From: Schoenoplectus triqueter
Lineage: Eukaryota > Streptophyta > Magnoliopsida > Poales > Cyperaceae
Length of the DNA: 64,000 nt
Reading direction: 5' to 3'
NCBI GenBank assembly: GCA_964058805.1
Contig: CAXKVV010002144.1
Span: forward strand, 682,001 to 746,000
Both the position numbers and the translations under genes were made by a program. This document shows positions 22,808 to 33,500 of the stretch, piece by piece. A model generated the notes under the pieces. It was not told where the DNA came from and ran no database searches. It saw only the letters and a program-made list of their open reading frames with translations. Every line of letters starts with the position of its first letter. Within the stretch, counting starts at the first letter, position 1.

Positions 22808-23864
22808 ATGCTCGAAAGGCTTGTCTTGGTGCATTATTCCTTATTATTCATCACTTCATTTCTCATGACGTCTTCTCTTCTTCGGGTATTGTAGTTTCAT
22901 CTCATGACGCCATCCCGCGTCGCCCCTTGAGTCATTATCATTCTTTTTATGAGGATCCTAGCGATTGGACTCCTCTCGTCTCAGCCATCCGAGCGACTCC
23001 TGTCTACCCGCGAGGCGGCGGTTTATTCTTCAGGGATGATCAGCCTCATGACATCATGCCCCTTCAGCCTCTAGGCGCTGCCTCTACAGCTCCTTTGACA
23101 CATCTCCTGGGCAAGGAGATTATTGACGGGGAGGCCTCTCGGTGGTCTTCCGCTTCTTTCATGGCTCCTTTAGAGTGCCACGGTTACCAGCTGGAGTGGA
23201 CTCGATATATACTCATGCGGGAGAGGGCTATACTTGAGCGTACTGGGATATACGACCCGATCTTTCTGTCGATGTTTCGCTATCACATCGACACACCCTG
23301 GCTGTGGGCCTTTTGCGAGAGGTGGAACTATTCCACCAATACTTTGTTCATCGATGACCGGGAGCTGACTCCGACCCTCCTGGAGATACAGCAGTTGACA
23401 GGGTTGCCGATCTTTGGCTGGTTTTACGACGAGTTCATAGTCTCGCCTGCTGACTTGAGAGATTCATCTCGATTCCCGTCATCTTTACAGAGGGTGTATG
23501 ATATGTACCACCATTTGAGAGGAGGTCACTCTGGAGTCCCCTTCAGACATTGGATTGCCTATTTCACAGATCGAGTTCATACTCGTCCCGAGGGCTTAGC
23601 CTCTATTCGGGATCCTTTTGGTACAGGTCGGCTCGAGATTCACTATGACGGCCCTACCCCTTCTCAGGATGCATTGTGCTCTCACGATATAGATCGGGAG
23701 ACTTATCTGACCGCATTCATTTCCTGGTGGATCTGTTACTTTCTACTACCCAGCTCCCCAGCATACACCATCCGACCTTCTGTATTTGTCATGGCGAGTT
23801 TGATTGCACGCGGCAGCAGGATTTCCTTAGCAGTGCCTGTATTGGCCAACATTTACAGGGGTCT
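22808..23864 (+). pseudogene. 3'-truncated PMD gene copy B
   Basis: Equivalent to 1136-2192 of copy A. The candidate first intron maps to 22886-22953. The PMD frame is intact here: CAG at 23488-23490 in place of A's TAG. The frame runs on from the gene into satellite sequence without a stop until about 24357, giving an artificial fusion of 517 residues. Only the part up to 23864 is real PMD sequence, and the downstream exons are missing. Confidence 0.85.
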
Positions 23865-25751
23865 GCGCGCCCGAACTCGGTTTCGGCCGTACCGAGGGCG
23901 TCGGGTCCCGTTTTCATGTTTTGAGCACCCCGACTCGTTTTCGGCGGTACCGATGACGTCGGGACCCGTTTTCATGTTTTGCGCTCTCGGACTCGTTTTC
24001 AGCGGTATCGATGGCGTCGGATCCCGTTTTTATGTTTTGCGCGCCCGAACTCGGTTTCGGCGGTATAGAGGGCGTCGGGTCCCGTTTTCAAGGTTTGCGC
24101 TCTCGGACTCGGTTTCGGCGGTACCGATGGCGTCGGGACCCGTTTTCATGTTTAGCGCTCTCGGACTCGGTTTCGGCGGTACCGAGGGCGTCGGGGTCAC
24201 GTTTTCATGTTTTGCGCGCCCAAACTCGGTTTCGGCGGTACCGAGGGCTTCGGGTCCCGTTTTCATGTTTTGCGCCCCCGAACTCGGTTTCGGCGGTACC
24301 GAGGGCTGTGGTTCCCGTTTTCATGTTTTGCGCACCCGGACTCGTTTTCGGCGGTAGCGAGGGCGTCGGGTCCCGTGTTCATGTTTTGCGCTCCGCGACT
24401 CGTTTTCGGCGGTACCGATGGCGTCGGGACCCGTTTTCATGTTTTGCGCTCCCCGACTCGTTTTCGACGGTACCGAGGGCGTCGGGTCCCGTTTTCATGT
24501 TTTGCGCTCCCCGACTCGTTTGCGGCGGTACCGTTGGCGTCGGGACCCGTTTTCATGTTTTGCGCTCTCGGACTCGGTATCGGCAGAACCGAGGGCGTCG
24601 GGTCCCGTTTTCATGTTTTGCGCGCCCGAACTCGGTTTCGGCGGTACCGAGGGCGTCGGGTCTCGTTTTCATGTTTTGCGCACCCGGACTCATTTTCGGC
24701 GGTACCGAGGGCTTCGGGTCCCATGTTCATGTTTTGCGCTCCGCGACTCATTTTCGGCGGTACCGATGGCGTCGGGGCCCGTTTTCATGTTTTGCTCCCC
24801 CGGACTCGGTTTCGGCGGTACCGTTGGCGTCGGGACCCGATTTCATGTTTTGCGCTCTCGGACTCGTTTTCGGCGGCGCCGAGGGCGTCGGGTCCCGTTT
24901 TCATGTTCTGCGCTCCCCGACTCGTTTTCGGCGGTACCGATGGCTTCGGGACCCGTTTTCATGTTTTGCGCTCCTGGACCCGGTTTCGGCGGTACCGAGG
25001 GCGTCGGGGTCCGTTATCATGTTTTGCGCGCCCAAACTCGGTTTCGGCGGTACCGATGGCGTCGGGACCCGTTTTCATGTTTAGCGCTCTCGGACTCGAT
25101 TTCGGCCGTACCGAGGGCGTCGGGGTCCCGTTTTCATGTTTAGCGCTCTCGGACTCGATTTCGGCCGTACCGAGGGCTTGGGTTCCCGTTTTCATGTTTT
25201 TCGCACCCGGACTCGTTTTCGGCGGTACCGAGGGCGTCGGGTCCCGTGTTCATGTTTTGCGCTCCGCGACTCGTTTTCGGCGGTACCGATGGCGTCGGGA
25301 CCCGTTTTCATGTTTTGCGCTCCCCGACTCGTTTGCGGCGGTACCGTTGGCGTCGGGACCCGTTTTCATGTTTTGCGCTCTCGGACTCGGTTTCGGCAGT
25401 ACCGAGGGCGTCGGGTCCCGTTTTCATGTTTTGCGCGCCCGAACTCGGTTTCGGCGGTACCGAGGGCGTCGGGTCTTGTTTTCATGTTTTGCGCGCCCGG
25501 ACTCGTTTTCGGCGGTACCGAGGGCGTCAGGTCCCGTGTTCATGTTTTGCGCTCCGCGACTCGTTTTCGGCGGTACCGATGGCGTCGGGACCCGTTTTCA
25601 TGTTTTGCGCTCCCGGACTCGGTTTCTGCGGTACCGAGGGCTTCGGGTCCAGTTTTCATGTTTTGCGCACCCGAACTCGGTTTCGGCGGTACCGAGGGCG
25701 TCGGGTCCCATGTTCATGTTTTGCGCTCCGCTACTCGTTTTCGGCGGTACC
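23865..25751. repeat. 58-bp satellite array 1 (~32 monomers)
   Basis: The tandem unit is 58 bp. It contains TTTTCATGTTTTGCGC, then CTC(C/T)CGGACTCG, TTTTCGGCGGTACCGA and GGCGTCGGG(A/T)CCCG. The consensus is about 62% GC with roughly nine CpGs. Left border: abrupt join to the PMD exon after 23864. Right border: the retrotransposon at 25752. Monomers differ by point changes and fall into repeating types. Long ORFs in all three forward frames are a by-product of a stop-free unit whose length is not divisible by 3. Confidence 0.97.
25747..25751. other. Target site duplication, left
   Basis: GTACC, matched by GTACC at 30523-30527 on the other side of the insertion. It is the second half of the satellite's CGGTACCG palindrome. 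Confidence 0.95.
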
Positions 25752-26414
25752 TGATGGCGATCAAGTCATGGCAGGTTTACATATAAATAATCATGATCAA
25801 GGAAGCAAGTTATGGACCAGTTCTCAGCTTGAAGAACCAGGCCCAAGTCATATTTACAATTAATTTACGAAACAGCAGCTCTCTGGACAGATTCGTACTG
25901 GGCCAGTATTTTGGGCATAACTCTCTCATAAAGGCTCGGATTTGGGTGATTTAAATTTCTGTGATCAGATAATGAAATGGACTATCTTTTTTATGTTTTG
26001 AGTTTCTCCAGATTCCAGAGTCTTCTTGGTCAAAACCTCGTGTCAAGTGAGCGTGGTTACTGAGGAGCCAGCCAGCAATTAGTTTCTTGGAACTTGTCTT
26101 TTGAGTCTTTCTATGTTTTAATTATATTTGGGAATTAGCAGTAGTAGTTAATGTTGTTTTTATTGTGTTTTGATATTTGCAAAAATAGTTAAGGAGTTAT
26201 TAATTAGTAGGAAGTTTCTAGAGTTGAGTTGTATGGCTATATAAAGCCTAATTTCTGAATGTAAACTCACTTGTTGAATTATTATGAAAAAGTTTATCTT
26301 GAGTTGAGTTTATCTCCTCTTTTATCCTGCTGTGAGTTGAGAGTATCCTCCAGTTGTGATTTTATAGTTGAACGTGTGCGTGTCCTTGGACGATTCATAG
26401 CTCGAACGCTATCA
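25752..26414 (+). repeat. 5' LTR of the CRM-like element
   Basis: Starts TGATGGCGATC and ends CGCTATCA. A TATATAAA box at 26238-26245 would start transcription near 26,270, giving a short R/U5. Confidence 0.95.
26238..26245 (+). promoter_or_regulatory. TATA box in the 5' LTR
   Basis: TATATAAA in the context GGCTATATAAAGCC; repeated at 30346-30353 in the 3' LTR. Confidence 0.7.
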
Positions 26415-26416
26415 GT

Positions 26417-26434
26417 TGGTATCAGAGCAGCAGG
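26417..26434 (+). promoter_or_regulatory. Primer binding site (tRNA-Met type)
   Basis: TGGTATCAGAGCAGCAGG, two bases after the LTR. TGGTATCAGAGC pairs with the 3' end of plant initiator tRNA-Met and is the usual PBS of chromoviruses. Confidence 0.9.
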
Positions 26435-26440
26435 CGAAGG

Positions 26441-29400
26441 ATGGTGCGACGTAGTGCTCGTGTCAATCCACCTGAAGGCAACCAGCAAGCCGATCGAGAT
26501 ATTGAGTTGAACGAGTTGAGGCAGCATGTGCAACAACTCCAAGAGCGTCTAGCGCGCATGGAGGCCGCTGGGAACAACCGCGATGATTCCTATCGTGGCT
26601 CAGATGGCGAAACTTATGGTGACGATGATGCCGAGTTCAACCCCTTCCACGACAACCACACCTTGGTGTCCAGTGATGAAGAGGCTCTCCATCAAAATCA
26701 CACCCGAAGAAACCAGCAATTTCGACGGGCTTTTGATCTAAAAGCGGATATTCCTGTGTACGAAGGGCGCATACAACCCGATGAGTTCATAGATTGGCTC
26801 AATACGGTTGAACGTGTCTTTGAATACCAAGATGTCCCTGAGGAAGAGAAGGTGAAGATTGTTGCCATCAAATTAAAGAAGCATGCATCTATTTGGTGGG
26901 AGCAGTTGAAGATGAAGCGAGCCCGTGAGGGTAAGCAAAAAATCAGAACATGGGAAAAGATGGTGAAAGAGTTACGAAAGAAGTTTCTGCCGGAAGGGTA
27001 CTTGCAAGAGGCCTTTTTTCAACTTCATGGCTTTGTTCAAGGTGAAAAAACTGTGGCAGATTACACTGAAGAACTTGATCACCTCATGTTGAAATGTGGC
27101 GTTGTTGAGCCCGAAGAACAAACCATTGCACGATATCTTCGTGGCCTTCGCAAGGAGATTCATGATGTGGTAACTTTACAGCCTTTTATCTCTTATCATG
27201 ATGTGTTTAAACTTGCCACAAAAGTTGAGAAGCAACTCAAGGAGAAAGAAGTCAGAAAAACAGCGAGCTTTGGTGGTAGCCGAGTTCTCAATCGAGGCCA
27301 TCCAACAAGCCATGGGAGCAGTACGCAATCAGCCAAACCAACATCAAGTGCAGTGGCCAAATTTTCAGCAAAAACCGCAACCGCAGGACCCTCTAAACCA
27401 GCCCCTAAAGCTGTTCAATGCTATCGGTGCAAAGGGTACGGTCACATCATGTCCGAGTGCCCAAACCAGCGGGTATTTACCATTATTGAAGAACCCCTAG
27501 AAGAGGAGCAAACAGATTTTGATTCTCCACCCGTGTTTGATGAGGCAGCAGATGAGGAGGATGTCATTTATGGAGATACGGGTGAGATGTTGGTGATTAG
27601 GCGTGTGCTGAATTCCAGTCCCGTTCAAGATGATGTGTGGCTCCGTAACAATATCTTCCATACACGATGCACCTCTCATGGGAAGGTATGCGATGTTATC
27701 ATTGATAGCGGGAGTTGTGAGAATGTTGTTTCTGAAATTATGGTACAAAAGTTGCCGCTTAAAACTGAAAAGCACCCAAAACCGTACAAACTCTCTTGGT
27801 TGGAAAAGGGTAAATGTGTGCAAGTTGACCAGCGTTGTTTGGTTAATTTTTCTATTGGTGAGAAGTACCGAGATGAGGTATGGTGTGATGTAGTTCCTAT
27901 GGATGCTTGTCATTTACTTTTGGGGAGACCTTGGCAGTTTGATAGAAAGGTACACCATGATGGTTTTAAAAACACTTATTCTTTTGAGCTGAATGGTGCT
28001 AAGATTACTTTGGGTCCTTCTAGAATGGAAATGAAATCTAAACCAGCCCTCAAGGATAGCAATTTCATTCTCTCAAAATCTGAATTTACTGAAATTTTTG
28101 AAGAATCCCAAATAGCCTTTGCATTGGTGGTGAAAGAAGTTAAGGGTGACAGAAATCCTCTAATACCCGGACCAGTGGTACCTTTACTTGAACAATTTCA
28201 GAACCTTGTTCCAGATGAAATTCCAGCAGGTTTACCTCCAATGAGGAGTGTGCAACACTGCATAGATTTTGTTCCTGGTGCAATTTTGCCAAACAAAGCA
28301 GCATACCGAATGAACCCAACAGAAAATGCCGAGTTGCAGCGGCAAGTAGATGAGTTGATGAGAAAGGGTTTGGTGCGTAAAAGCATGAGTCCTTGTGCAG
28401 TTCCAGCCTTGCTTGTGCCAAAGAAAGATGGTTCTTTTCGCATGTGTGTGGATAGTAGAGCGGTCAACAAGATTACTATCAAGTATCGCTTCCCTATTCC
28501 TCGTCTAGATGACATGCTAGATCAGCTCCATGGTGCTAGTGTGTTTTCAAAGATTGATCTTAGAAGTGGGTACCATCAGATTCGTATGAGGCCTGGTGAT
28601 GAATGGAAGACAGCATTTAAGACCCGTGATGGATTGTTTGAGTGGTTGGTGATGCCATTCGGACTCTCTAATGCTCCTAGTACTTTTATGAGACTAATGA
28701 ATTTGGTGTTTAAGTCTTTTATTGGCAGATTTGTGGTGGCCTATTTTGATGACATACTCGTGTATAGCACGGGTAAAGAAGAGCATTTGGAACACCTTCA
28801 CCAAGTCTTTGAAGTGCTAGCTGAACAGAAACTCTACATCAACCTCAAGAAGTGCGAGTTCCTAACCAGCAACTTGGTGTTTTTAGGCTATGTGGTTTCA
28901 GCTGAAGGTATTCATGTTGATCCTTCTAAGGTGGATGCAATTGTTTCATGGCCAACACCAGCCAACATTCATGATGTGAGAAGTTTTCATGGACTGGCCT
29001 CATTCTATCGCCGGTTCATTCGAGATTTCAGCACTCTTGTCTCTCCAATCACCGAGTGCTTGAAAGGAGGAGTATTCAAATGGACGAAGGAAGCTGAAAA
29101 GAACTTTCAGCTCATCAAGGAGAAGATGACAGCAGCCCCAATTCTTGCTTTGCCCAACTTTGAGAATATTTTTGAGCTTGAATGTGATGCATCTGGTGTA
29201 GGCATTGGTGCGGTTCTCAATCAAGAGGGTCGACCTATTGCCTTCTTTAGTGAAAAGCTTTCAGATTCACGTAAGAACTACACTACATATGACAAAGAGT
29301 TCTATGCAATTGTACGAGCTCTTGGGCATTGGAGACACTACCTCATTTCCAAGGAGTTCATTCTCTACTCCGACCATGAGGCGCTGAAGTTCATAAATGG

Positions 29401-29971
29401 GCAGCACAAGCTCAAACCGAGACATGCAAGGTGGGTGGAATTTTTACAAGGCTACACATTCCACATCAAGCATAAAAGTGGTGCTTCAAATCAGGTGGCA
29501 GATGAGCGTGCTAAAGCAATCAAGGGCTTGCATGAACAAGTCAGCAAGAGGATTGAGAAGCAAAATCAGAAGTATGAAAGACAAGCTAACAAGCACCGAA
29601 GGGCTGTGATTTTCAAAGAAGGTGATCTTGTGTGGGTGCATTTGAGCAAGGAGAGATTTCCACCTGGGCGCAATGCAAAGCTCAAGCACCGTGGTGATGG
29701 ACCGTTTAAAATCTTGCAGCGCATAGGTGACAATGCTTACAAGGTGGAGCTTCCCGGAGATTATGGTGTTTCATCCACATTCAATGTGAAGGATCTTTCT
29801 CCATACCATGGCGAAAATGAGCCGAACTCGTGGGCGAGTTCTTTTCAACCGGGGGAGAATGATGGCGATCAAGTCATGGCAGGTTTACATATAAATAATC
29901 ATGATCAAGGAAGCAAGTTATGGACCAGTTCTCAGCTTGAAGAACCAGGCCCAAGTCATATTTACAATTAA
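26441..29971 (+). CDS. Gag-Pol polyprotein lacking the integrase core
   Basis: The ATG is 6 bp after the PBS; there are 1,176 residues in one frame. Gag spans about 1-320, with a Gag core (PDEFIDWLNTVERVFEY, KHASIWWEQLK, DYTEELDHLMLKCG). A CCHC knuckle (CYRCKGYGHIMSEC) is at ~327. Protease is at ~418 (IIDSGSCENV). Reverse transcriptase spans about 600-880, with YFDD at 768-771 (FSKIDLRSGYHQI, MPFGLSNAPSTFM). RNase H runs from ~910 (ECDASGVGIGAVLNQ) to about 1020 (KHKSGASNQVAD). The sequence then jumps directly to the C-terminal end of integrase (KQNQKYERQANKHRRA, EGDLVWVHL, GPFKILQRIGDNAYKVELP). The HHCC zinc finger and the DDE core are absent, with the frame kept. The last ~37 codons lie in the 3' LTR; there is no obvious full chromodomain. 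The frame has no premature stop. Confidence 0.93.
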   Translation: MVRRSARVNPPEGNQQADRDIELNELRQHVQQLQERLARMEAAGNNRDDSYRGSDGETYGDDDAEFNPFHDNHTLVSSDEEALHQNHTRRNQQFRRAFDLKADIPVYEGRIQPDEFIDWLNTVERVFEYQDVPEEEKVKIVAIKLKKHASIWWEQLKMKRAREGKQKIRTWEKMVKELRKKFLPEGYLQEAFFQLHGFVQGEKTVADYTEELDHLMLKCGVVEPEEQTIARYLRGLRKEIHDVVTLQPFISYHDVFKLATKVEKQLKEKEVRKTASFGGSRVLNRGHPTSHGSSTQSAKPTSSAVAKFSAKTATAGPSKPAPKAVQCYRCKGYGHIMSECPNQRVFTIIEEPLEEEQTDFDSPPVFDEAADEEDVIYGDTGEMLVIRRVLNSSPVQDDVWLRNNIFHTRCTSHGKVCDVIIDSGSCENVVSEIMVQKLPLKTEKHPKPYKLSWLEKGKCVQVDQRCLVNFSIGEKYRDEVWCDVVPMDACHLLLGRPWQFDRKVHHDGFKNTYSFELNGAKITLGPSRMEMKSKPALKDSNFILSKSEFTEIFEESQIAFALVVKEVKGDRNPLIPGPVVPLLEQFQNLVPDEIPAGLPPMRSVQHCIDFVPGAILPNKAAYRMNPTENAELQRQVDELMRKGLVRKSMSPCAVPALLVPKKDGSFRMCVDSRAVNKITIKYRFPIPRLDDMLDQLHGASVFSKIDLRSGYHQIRMRPGDEWKTAFKTRDGLFEWLVMPFGLSNAPSTFMRLMNLVFKSFIGRFVVAYFDDILVYSTGKEEHLEHLHQVFEVLAEQKLYINLKKCEFLTSNLVFLGYVVSAEGIHVDPSKVDAIVSWPTPANIHDVRSFHGLASFYRRFIRDFSTLVSPITECLKGGVFKWTKEAEKNFQLIKEKMTAAPILALPNFENIFELECDASGVGIGAVLNQEGRPIAFFSEKLSDSRKNYTTYDKEFYAIVRALGHWRHYLISKEFILYSDHEALKFINGQHKLKPRHARWVEFLQGYTFHIKHKSGASNQVADERAKAIKGLHEQVSKRIEKQNQKYERQANKHRRAVIFKEGDLVWVHLSKERFPPGRNAKLKHRGDGPFKILQRIGDNAYKVELPGDYGVSSTFNVKDLSPYHGENEPNSWASSFQPGENDGDQVMAGLHINNHDQGSKLWTSSQLEEPGPSHIYN
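29851..29859 (+). promoter_or_regulatory. Polypurine tract of the CRM-like element
   Basis: GGGGGAGAA immediately before the 3' LTR TGATGG; it lies inside the coding frame. Confidence 0.85.
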
Positions 29972-30522
29972 TTTACGAAACAGCAGCTCTCTGGACAGAT
30001 TCGTACTGGGCCAGTATTTTGGGCATAACTCTCTCATAAAGGCTCGGATTTGGGTGATTTAAATTTCTGTGATCAGATAATGAAATGGACTATCTTTTTT
30101 ATGTTTTGAGTTTCTCCAGATTCCAGAGTCTTCTTGGTCAAAACCTCGTGTCAAGTGAGCGTGGTTACTGAGGAGCCAGCCAGCAATTAGTTTCTTGGAA
30201 CTTGTCTTTTGAGTCTTTCTATGTTTTAATTATATTTGGGAATTAGCAGTAGTAGTTAATGTTGTTTTTATTGTGTTTTGATATTTGCAAAAATAGTTAA
30301 GGAGTTATTAATTAGTAGGAAGTTTCTAGAGTTGAGTTGTATGGCTATATAAAGCCTAATTTCTGAATGTAAACTCACTTGTTGAATTATTATGAAAAAG
30401 TTTATCTTGAGTTGAGTTTATCTCCTCTTTTATCCTGCTGTGAGTTGAGAGTATCCTCCAGTTGTGATTTTATAGTTGAACGTGTGCGTGTCCTTGGACG
30501 ATTCATAGCTCGAACGCTATCA
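29860..30522 (+). repeat. 3' LTR of the CRM-like element
   Basis: 663 bp. I saw no difference from 25752-26414 on reading through both. The polyprotein frame ends inside it at 29971. Confidence 0.95.
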
Positions 30523-30527
30523 GTACC
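30523..30527. other. Target site duplication, right
   Basis: GTACC, directly after the 3' LTR CA and followed by normal satellite sequence. Confidence 0.95.
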
Positions 30528-33500
30528 GATGGCGTCGGGACCCGTTTTCATGTTTTGCGCTCCCGGACTCGTTTTCGGCGGTACCGATGGCGTCGGGTCC
30601 CGTTTTCATGTTTTGCGCTCCCCGACTCATTTTCGGCGGTACCGATGGCGTCGCGACCTGTTTTCATGTTTTGCGCTCTCGGACTCGTATTCGGCGGCGC
30701 CGAGGGCGTCGGGTCCCGTTTTCATGTTTTGCGCTCCCCGACTCGTTTGCGGCGGTACCGTTGGCGTCGGGACCCGTTTTCATGTTTTGCGCTCTCGGAC
30801 TCGGTTTCGGCAGTACCGAGGGCGTCGGGTCCCGTTTTCATGTTTTACGCGCCCGAACTCGGTTTCGGTGGTACCGAGGGCGTCGGGTCTCGTTTCCATG
30901 TTTTGCGCTCCCGGACATGGTTTCGCGGTACCGAGGGCGTCGGGTCCCGTTTTCATGTTTTTCGCCCCCGGACTAGTTTTCGGCGGTACCGAGGGCGGCG
31001 GGTCCCATGTTCATGTTTTGCGCTCCCCGACTCGTTTTCGGCGGTACCGATGGCGTCGGGACCCGTTTTCATGTTTAGCGCACAGGGACTCTATTTCGAC
31101 CGTACCGAGGGCGTCGGGTCCCGTGTTCATGTTTTGAGCACCCCGACTCGTTTTCGGCGGTACCGATGGCGTCGGGACCCGTTTTCATGTTTTGCGCTCT
31201 CGGACTCGTTTTCGACGGTACCGAGGGCGTCGGGTCCCGTTTTCATGTTTTGCGCTCCCCGACTCGTTTGCGGCGGTACCGTTGGCGTCGGGACCCGATT
31301 TCATGTTTTGCGCTCTCGGAATCGGTTTCGGCCGTACCGATGGCGTCGTGACCCGTTTTCATGTTTTGCGCTCTCGGACTCGTTTTCGATGGTACCGAGG
31401 GCGTCCGATCCCGTTTCCATGTTTTGCGCTCCTCGACTCGTTTGCGGCGGTACCGTTGGTGTCGGGACCCACTTTCATGTTTTGCGCACTCGGACTCGGT
31501 TTCGGCAGTACCGAGGGCGTCGGGTCCCGTTTTCATGTTTTGCGCGCCCGAACTCGGTTTCGGCAGTACCGAGGGCGTCGGGGCTCGTTTTCATGTTTTG
31601 CGCTCCCGGACCCGGTTTCGGCGGTACCGAGGGCGTCGGGTCCCGTTTTCATGTTTTGCGCGCCCGAACTCGGTTTCGGCCGTACCGAGGGCGTCGGGTC
31701 CCGTTTTCATGTTTTGAGCACCCCGACTCGTTTTCGGCGGTACCGATGGCGTCGGGACCCGTTTTCATGTTTTGCGCTCTCGGACTCGTTTTCAGCGGTA
31801 TCGATGGCGTCGGATCCCGTTTTTATGTTTTGCGCGCCCGAACTCGGTTTCGACGGTATAGAGGGCGTCGGGTCCCGTTTTCAAGGTTTGCGCTCTCGGA
31901 CTCGGTTTCGGCGGTACCGATGGCGTCGGGACCCGTTTTCATGTTTAGCGCTCTCGGACTCGGTTTCGGCGGTACCGAGGGCGTCGGGGTCCCGTTTTCA
32001 TGTTTTGCGCGCCCAAACTCGGTTTCGGCGGTACCGAGGGCTTCGGGTCCCGTTTTCATGTTTTGCGCCCCCGGACTCGTTTTCGGCGGTAGCGAGGGCG
32101 TCGGGTCCCGTGTTCATGTTTTGCGCTCCGCGACTCATTTTCGGCGGTACCGATGGCGTCGGGACCCGTTTTCATGTTTTGCGCTCCCCGACTCGTTTTC
32201 GACGGTACCGAGGGCGTCGGGTCCCGTTTTCATGTTTTGCGCTCCCCGACTCGTTTGCGGCGGTACCGTTGGCGTCGGGACCCGTTTTCATGTTTTGCGC
32301 TCTCGGACTCGGTATCGGCAGAACAGAGGGCGTCGGGTCCCGTTTTCATGTTTTGCGCGCCCGAACTCGGTTTCGGCGGTACCGAGGGCGTCGGGTCTCG
32401 TTTTCATGTTTTGCGCACCCGGACTCGTTTTCGGCGGTACCGAGGGCTTCGGGTCCCGTGTTCATGTTTTGCGCTCCGCGACTCGTTTTCGACGGTACCG
32501 ATGGCGTCGGGGCCCGTTTTCATGTTTTGCTCCCCCGGACTCGGTTTCGGCGGTACCGTTGGCGTCGGGACCCGATTTCATGTTTTGCGCTCTCGGACTC
32601 GTTTTCGGCGGCGCCGAGGGCGTCGGGTCCCGTTTTCATGTTCTGCGCTCCCCGACTCGTTTTCGGCGGTACCGATGGCTTCGGGACCCGTTTTCATGTT
32701 TTGCGCTCCTGGACCCGGTTTCGGCGGTACCGAGGGCGTCGGGGTCCGTTATCATGTTTTGCGCGCCCAAACTCGGTTTCGGCGGTACCGATGGCGTCGG
32801 GACCCGTTTTCATGTTTAGCGCTCTCGGACTCGATTTCGGCCGTACCGAGGGCGTCGGGGTCCCGTTTTCATGTTTAGCGCTCTCGGACTCGATTTCGGC
32901 CGTACCGAGGGCTTGGGTTCCCGTTTTCATGTTTTGCGCACCCGGACTCGTTTTCGGCGGTACCGAGGGCGTCGGGTCCCGTGTTCATGTTTTGCGCTCC
33001 GCGACTCGTTTTCGGCGGTACCGATGGCGTCGGGACCCGTTTTCATGTTTTGCGCTCTCGGACTCGTTTTCGACGGTACCGAGGGCGTCGGGTCCCGTTT
33101 TCATGTTTTGCGCTCCCCGACTCGTTTGCGGCGGTACCGTTAGCGTCGGGACCCGTTTTAATTTTTTGCGCTCTCGGACTCGGTTTCGGCAGTACCGAGG
33201 GCGTCGGGTCCCATTTTCATGTATTGCGCGCCCGAACTCGGTTTCGGCGGTACCGAGGGCGTCGGGTCTTGTTTTCATGTTTTGCGCGCCCGGACTCGTT
33301 TTCGGCGGTACCGAGGGCGTCAGGTCCCGTGTTCATGTTTTGCGCTCCGCGACTCGTTTTCGGCGGTACCGATGGCGTCGGGACCCGTTTTCATGTTTTG
33401 CGCTCCCGGACTCGTTTTCGGCGGTACCGAGGGCGTCGGGTCCCGTGTTCATGTTTTGCGCTCCGCTACTCGTTTTCGGCGGTACCGATGGCGTCGGGAC

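Larger units (their letters stand above)
21567..23864 (-). mobile_element. Truncated second copy (B) of the Tat element internal region
   Basis: Bases 21673-23864 match 1-2192 with only four differences that I noticed. Together with the shared LTR this makes an A-internal/LTR/B-internal arrangement. B stops inside the PMD exon at 23864, where the 58-bp satellite begins. Its gag-pol would have lain further right and is absent. Confidence 0.9.
25752..30522 (+). mobile_element. Young, integrase-deleted Ty3/gypsy chromovirus, CRM-like
   Basis: 4,771 bp with 663-bp LTRs (25752-26414 and 29860-30522) that look identical, TG...CA ends, a 5-bp GTACC duplication, a tRNA-Met type PBS and a PPT. It sits inside one satellite monomer. 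CRM-like features are TGATG at the LTR start, an ORF that runs past the PPT into the 3' LTR, and the Gag style; CRM elements favour centromeres. That assignment is from memory and moderate. The catalytic part of integrase is missing, so it cannot be autonomous. Confidence 0.92.

Noticed and set aside
22804..24357. 517-residue PMD-satellite fusion frame
   Set aside because: The frame runs into the array by chance at the 23864 junction. Only the part before it is PMD sequence.
26417..26434. tRNA-Met gene fragment
   Set aside because: It is only an 18-bp tRNA complement placed two bases after the LTR, which makes it a PBS.
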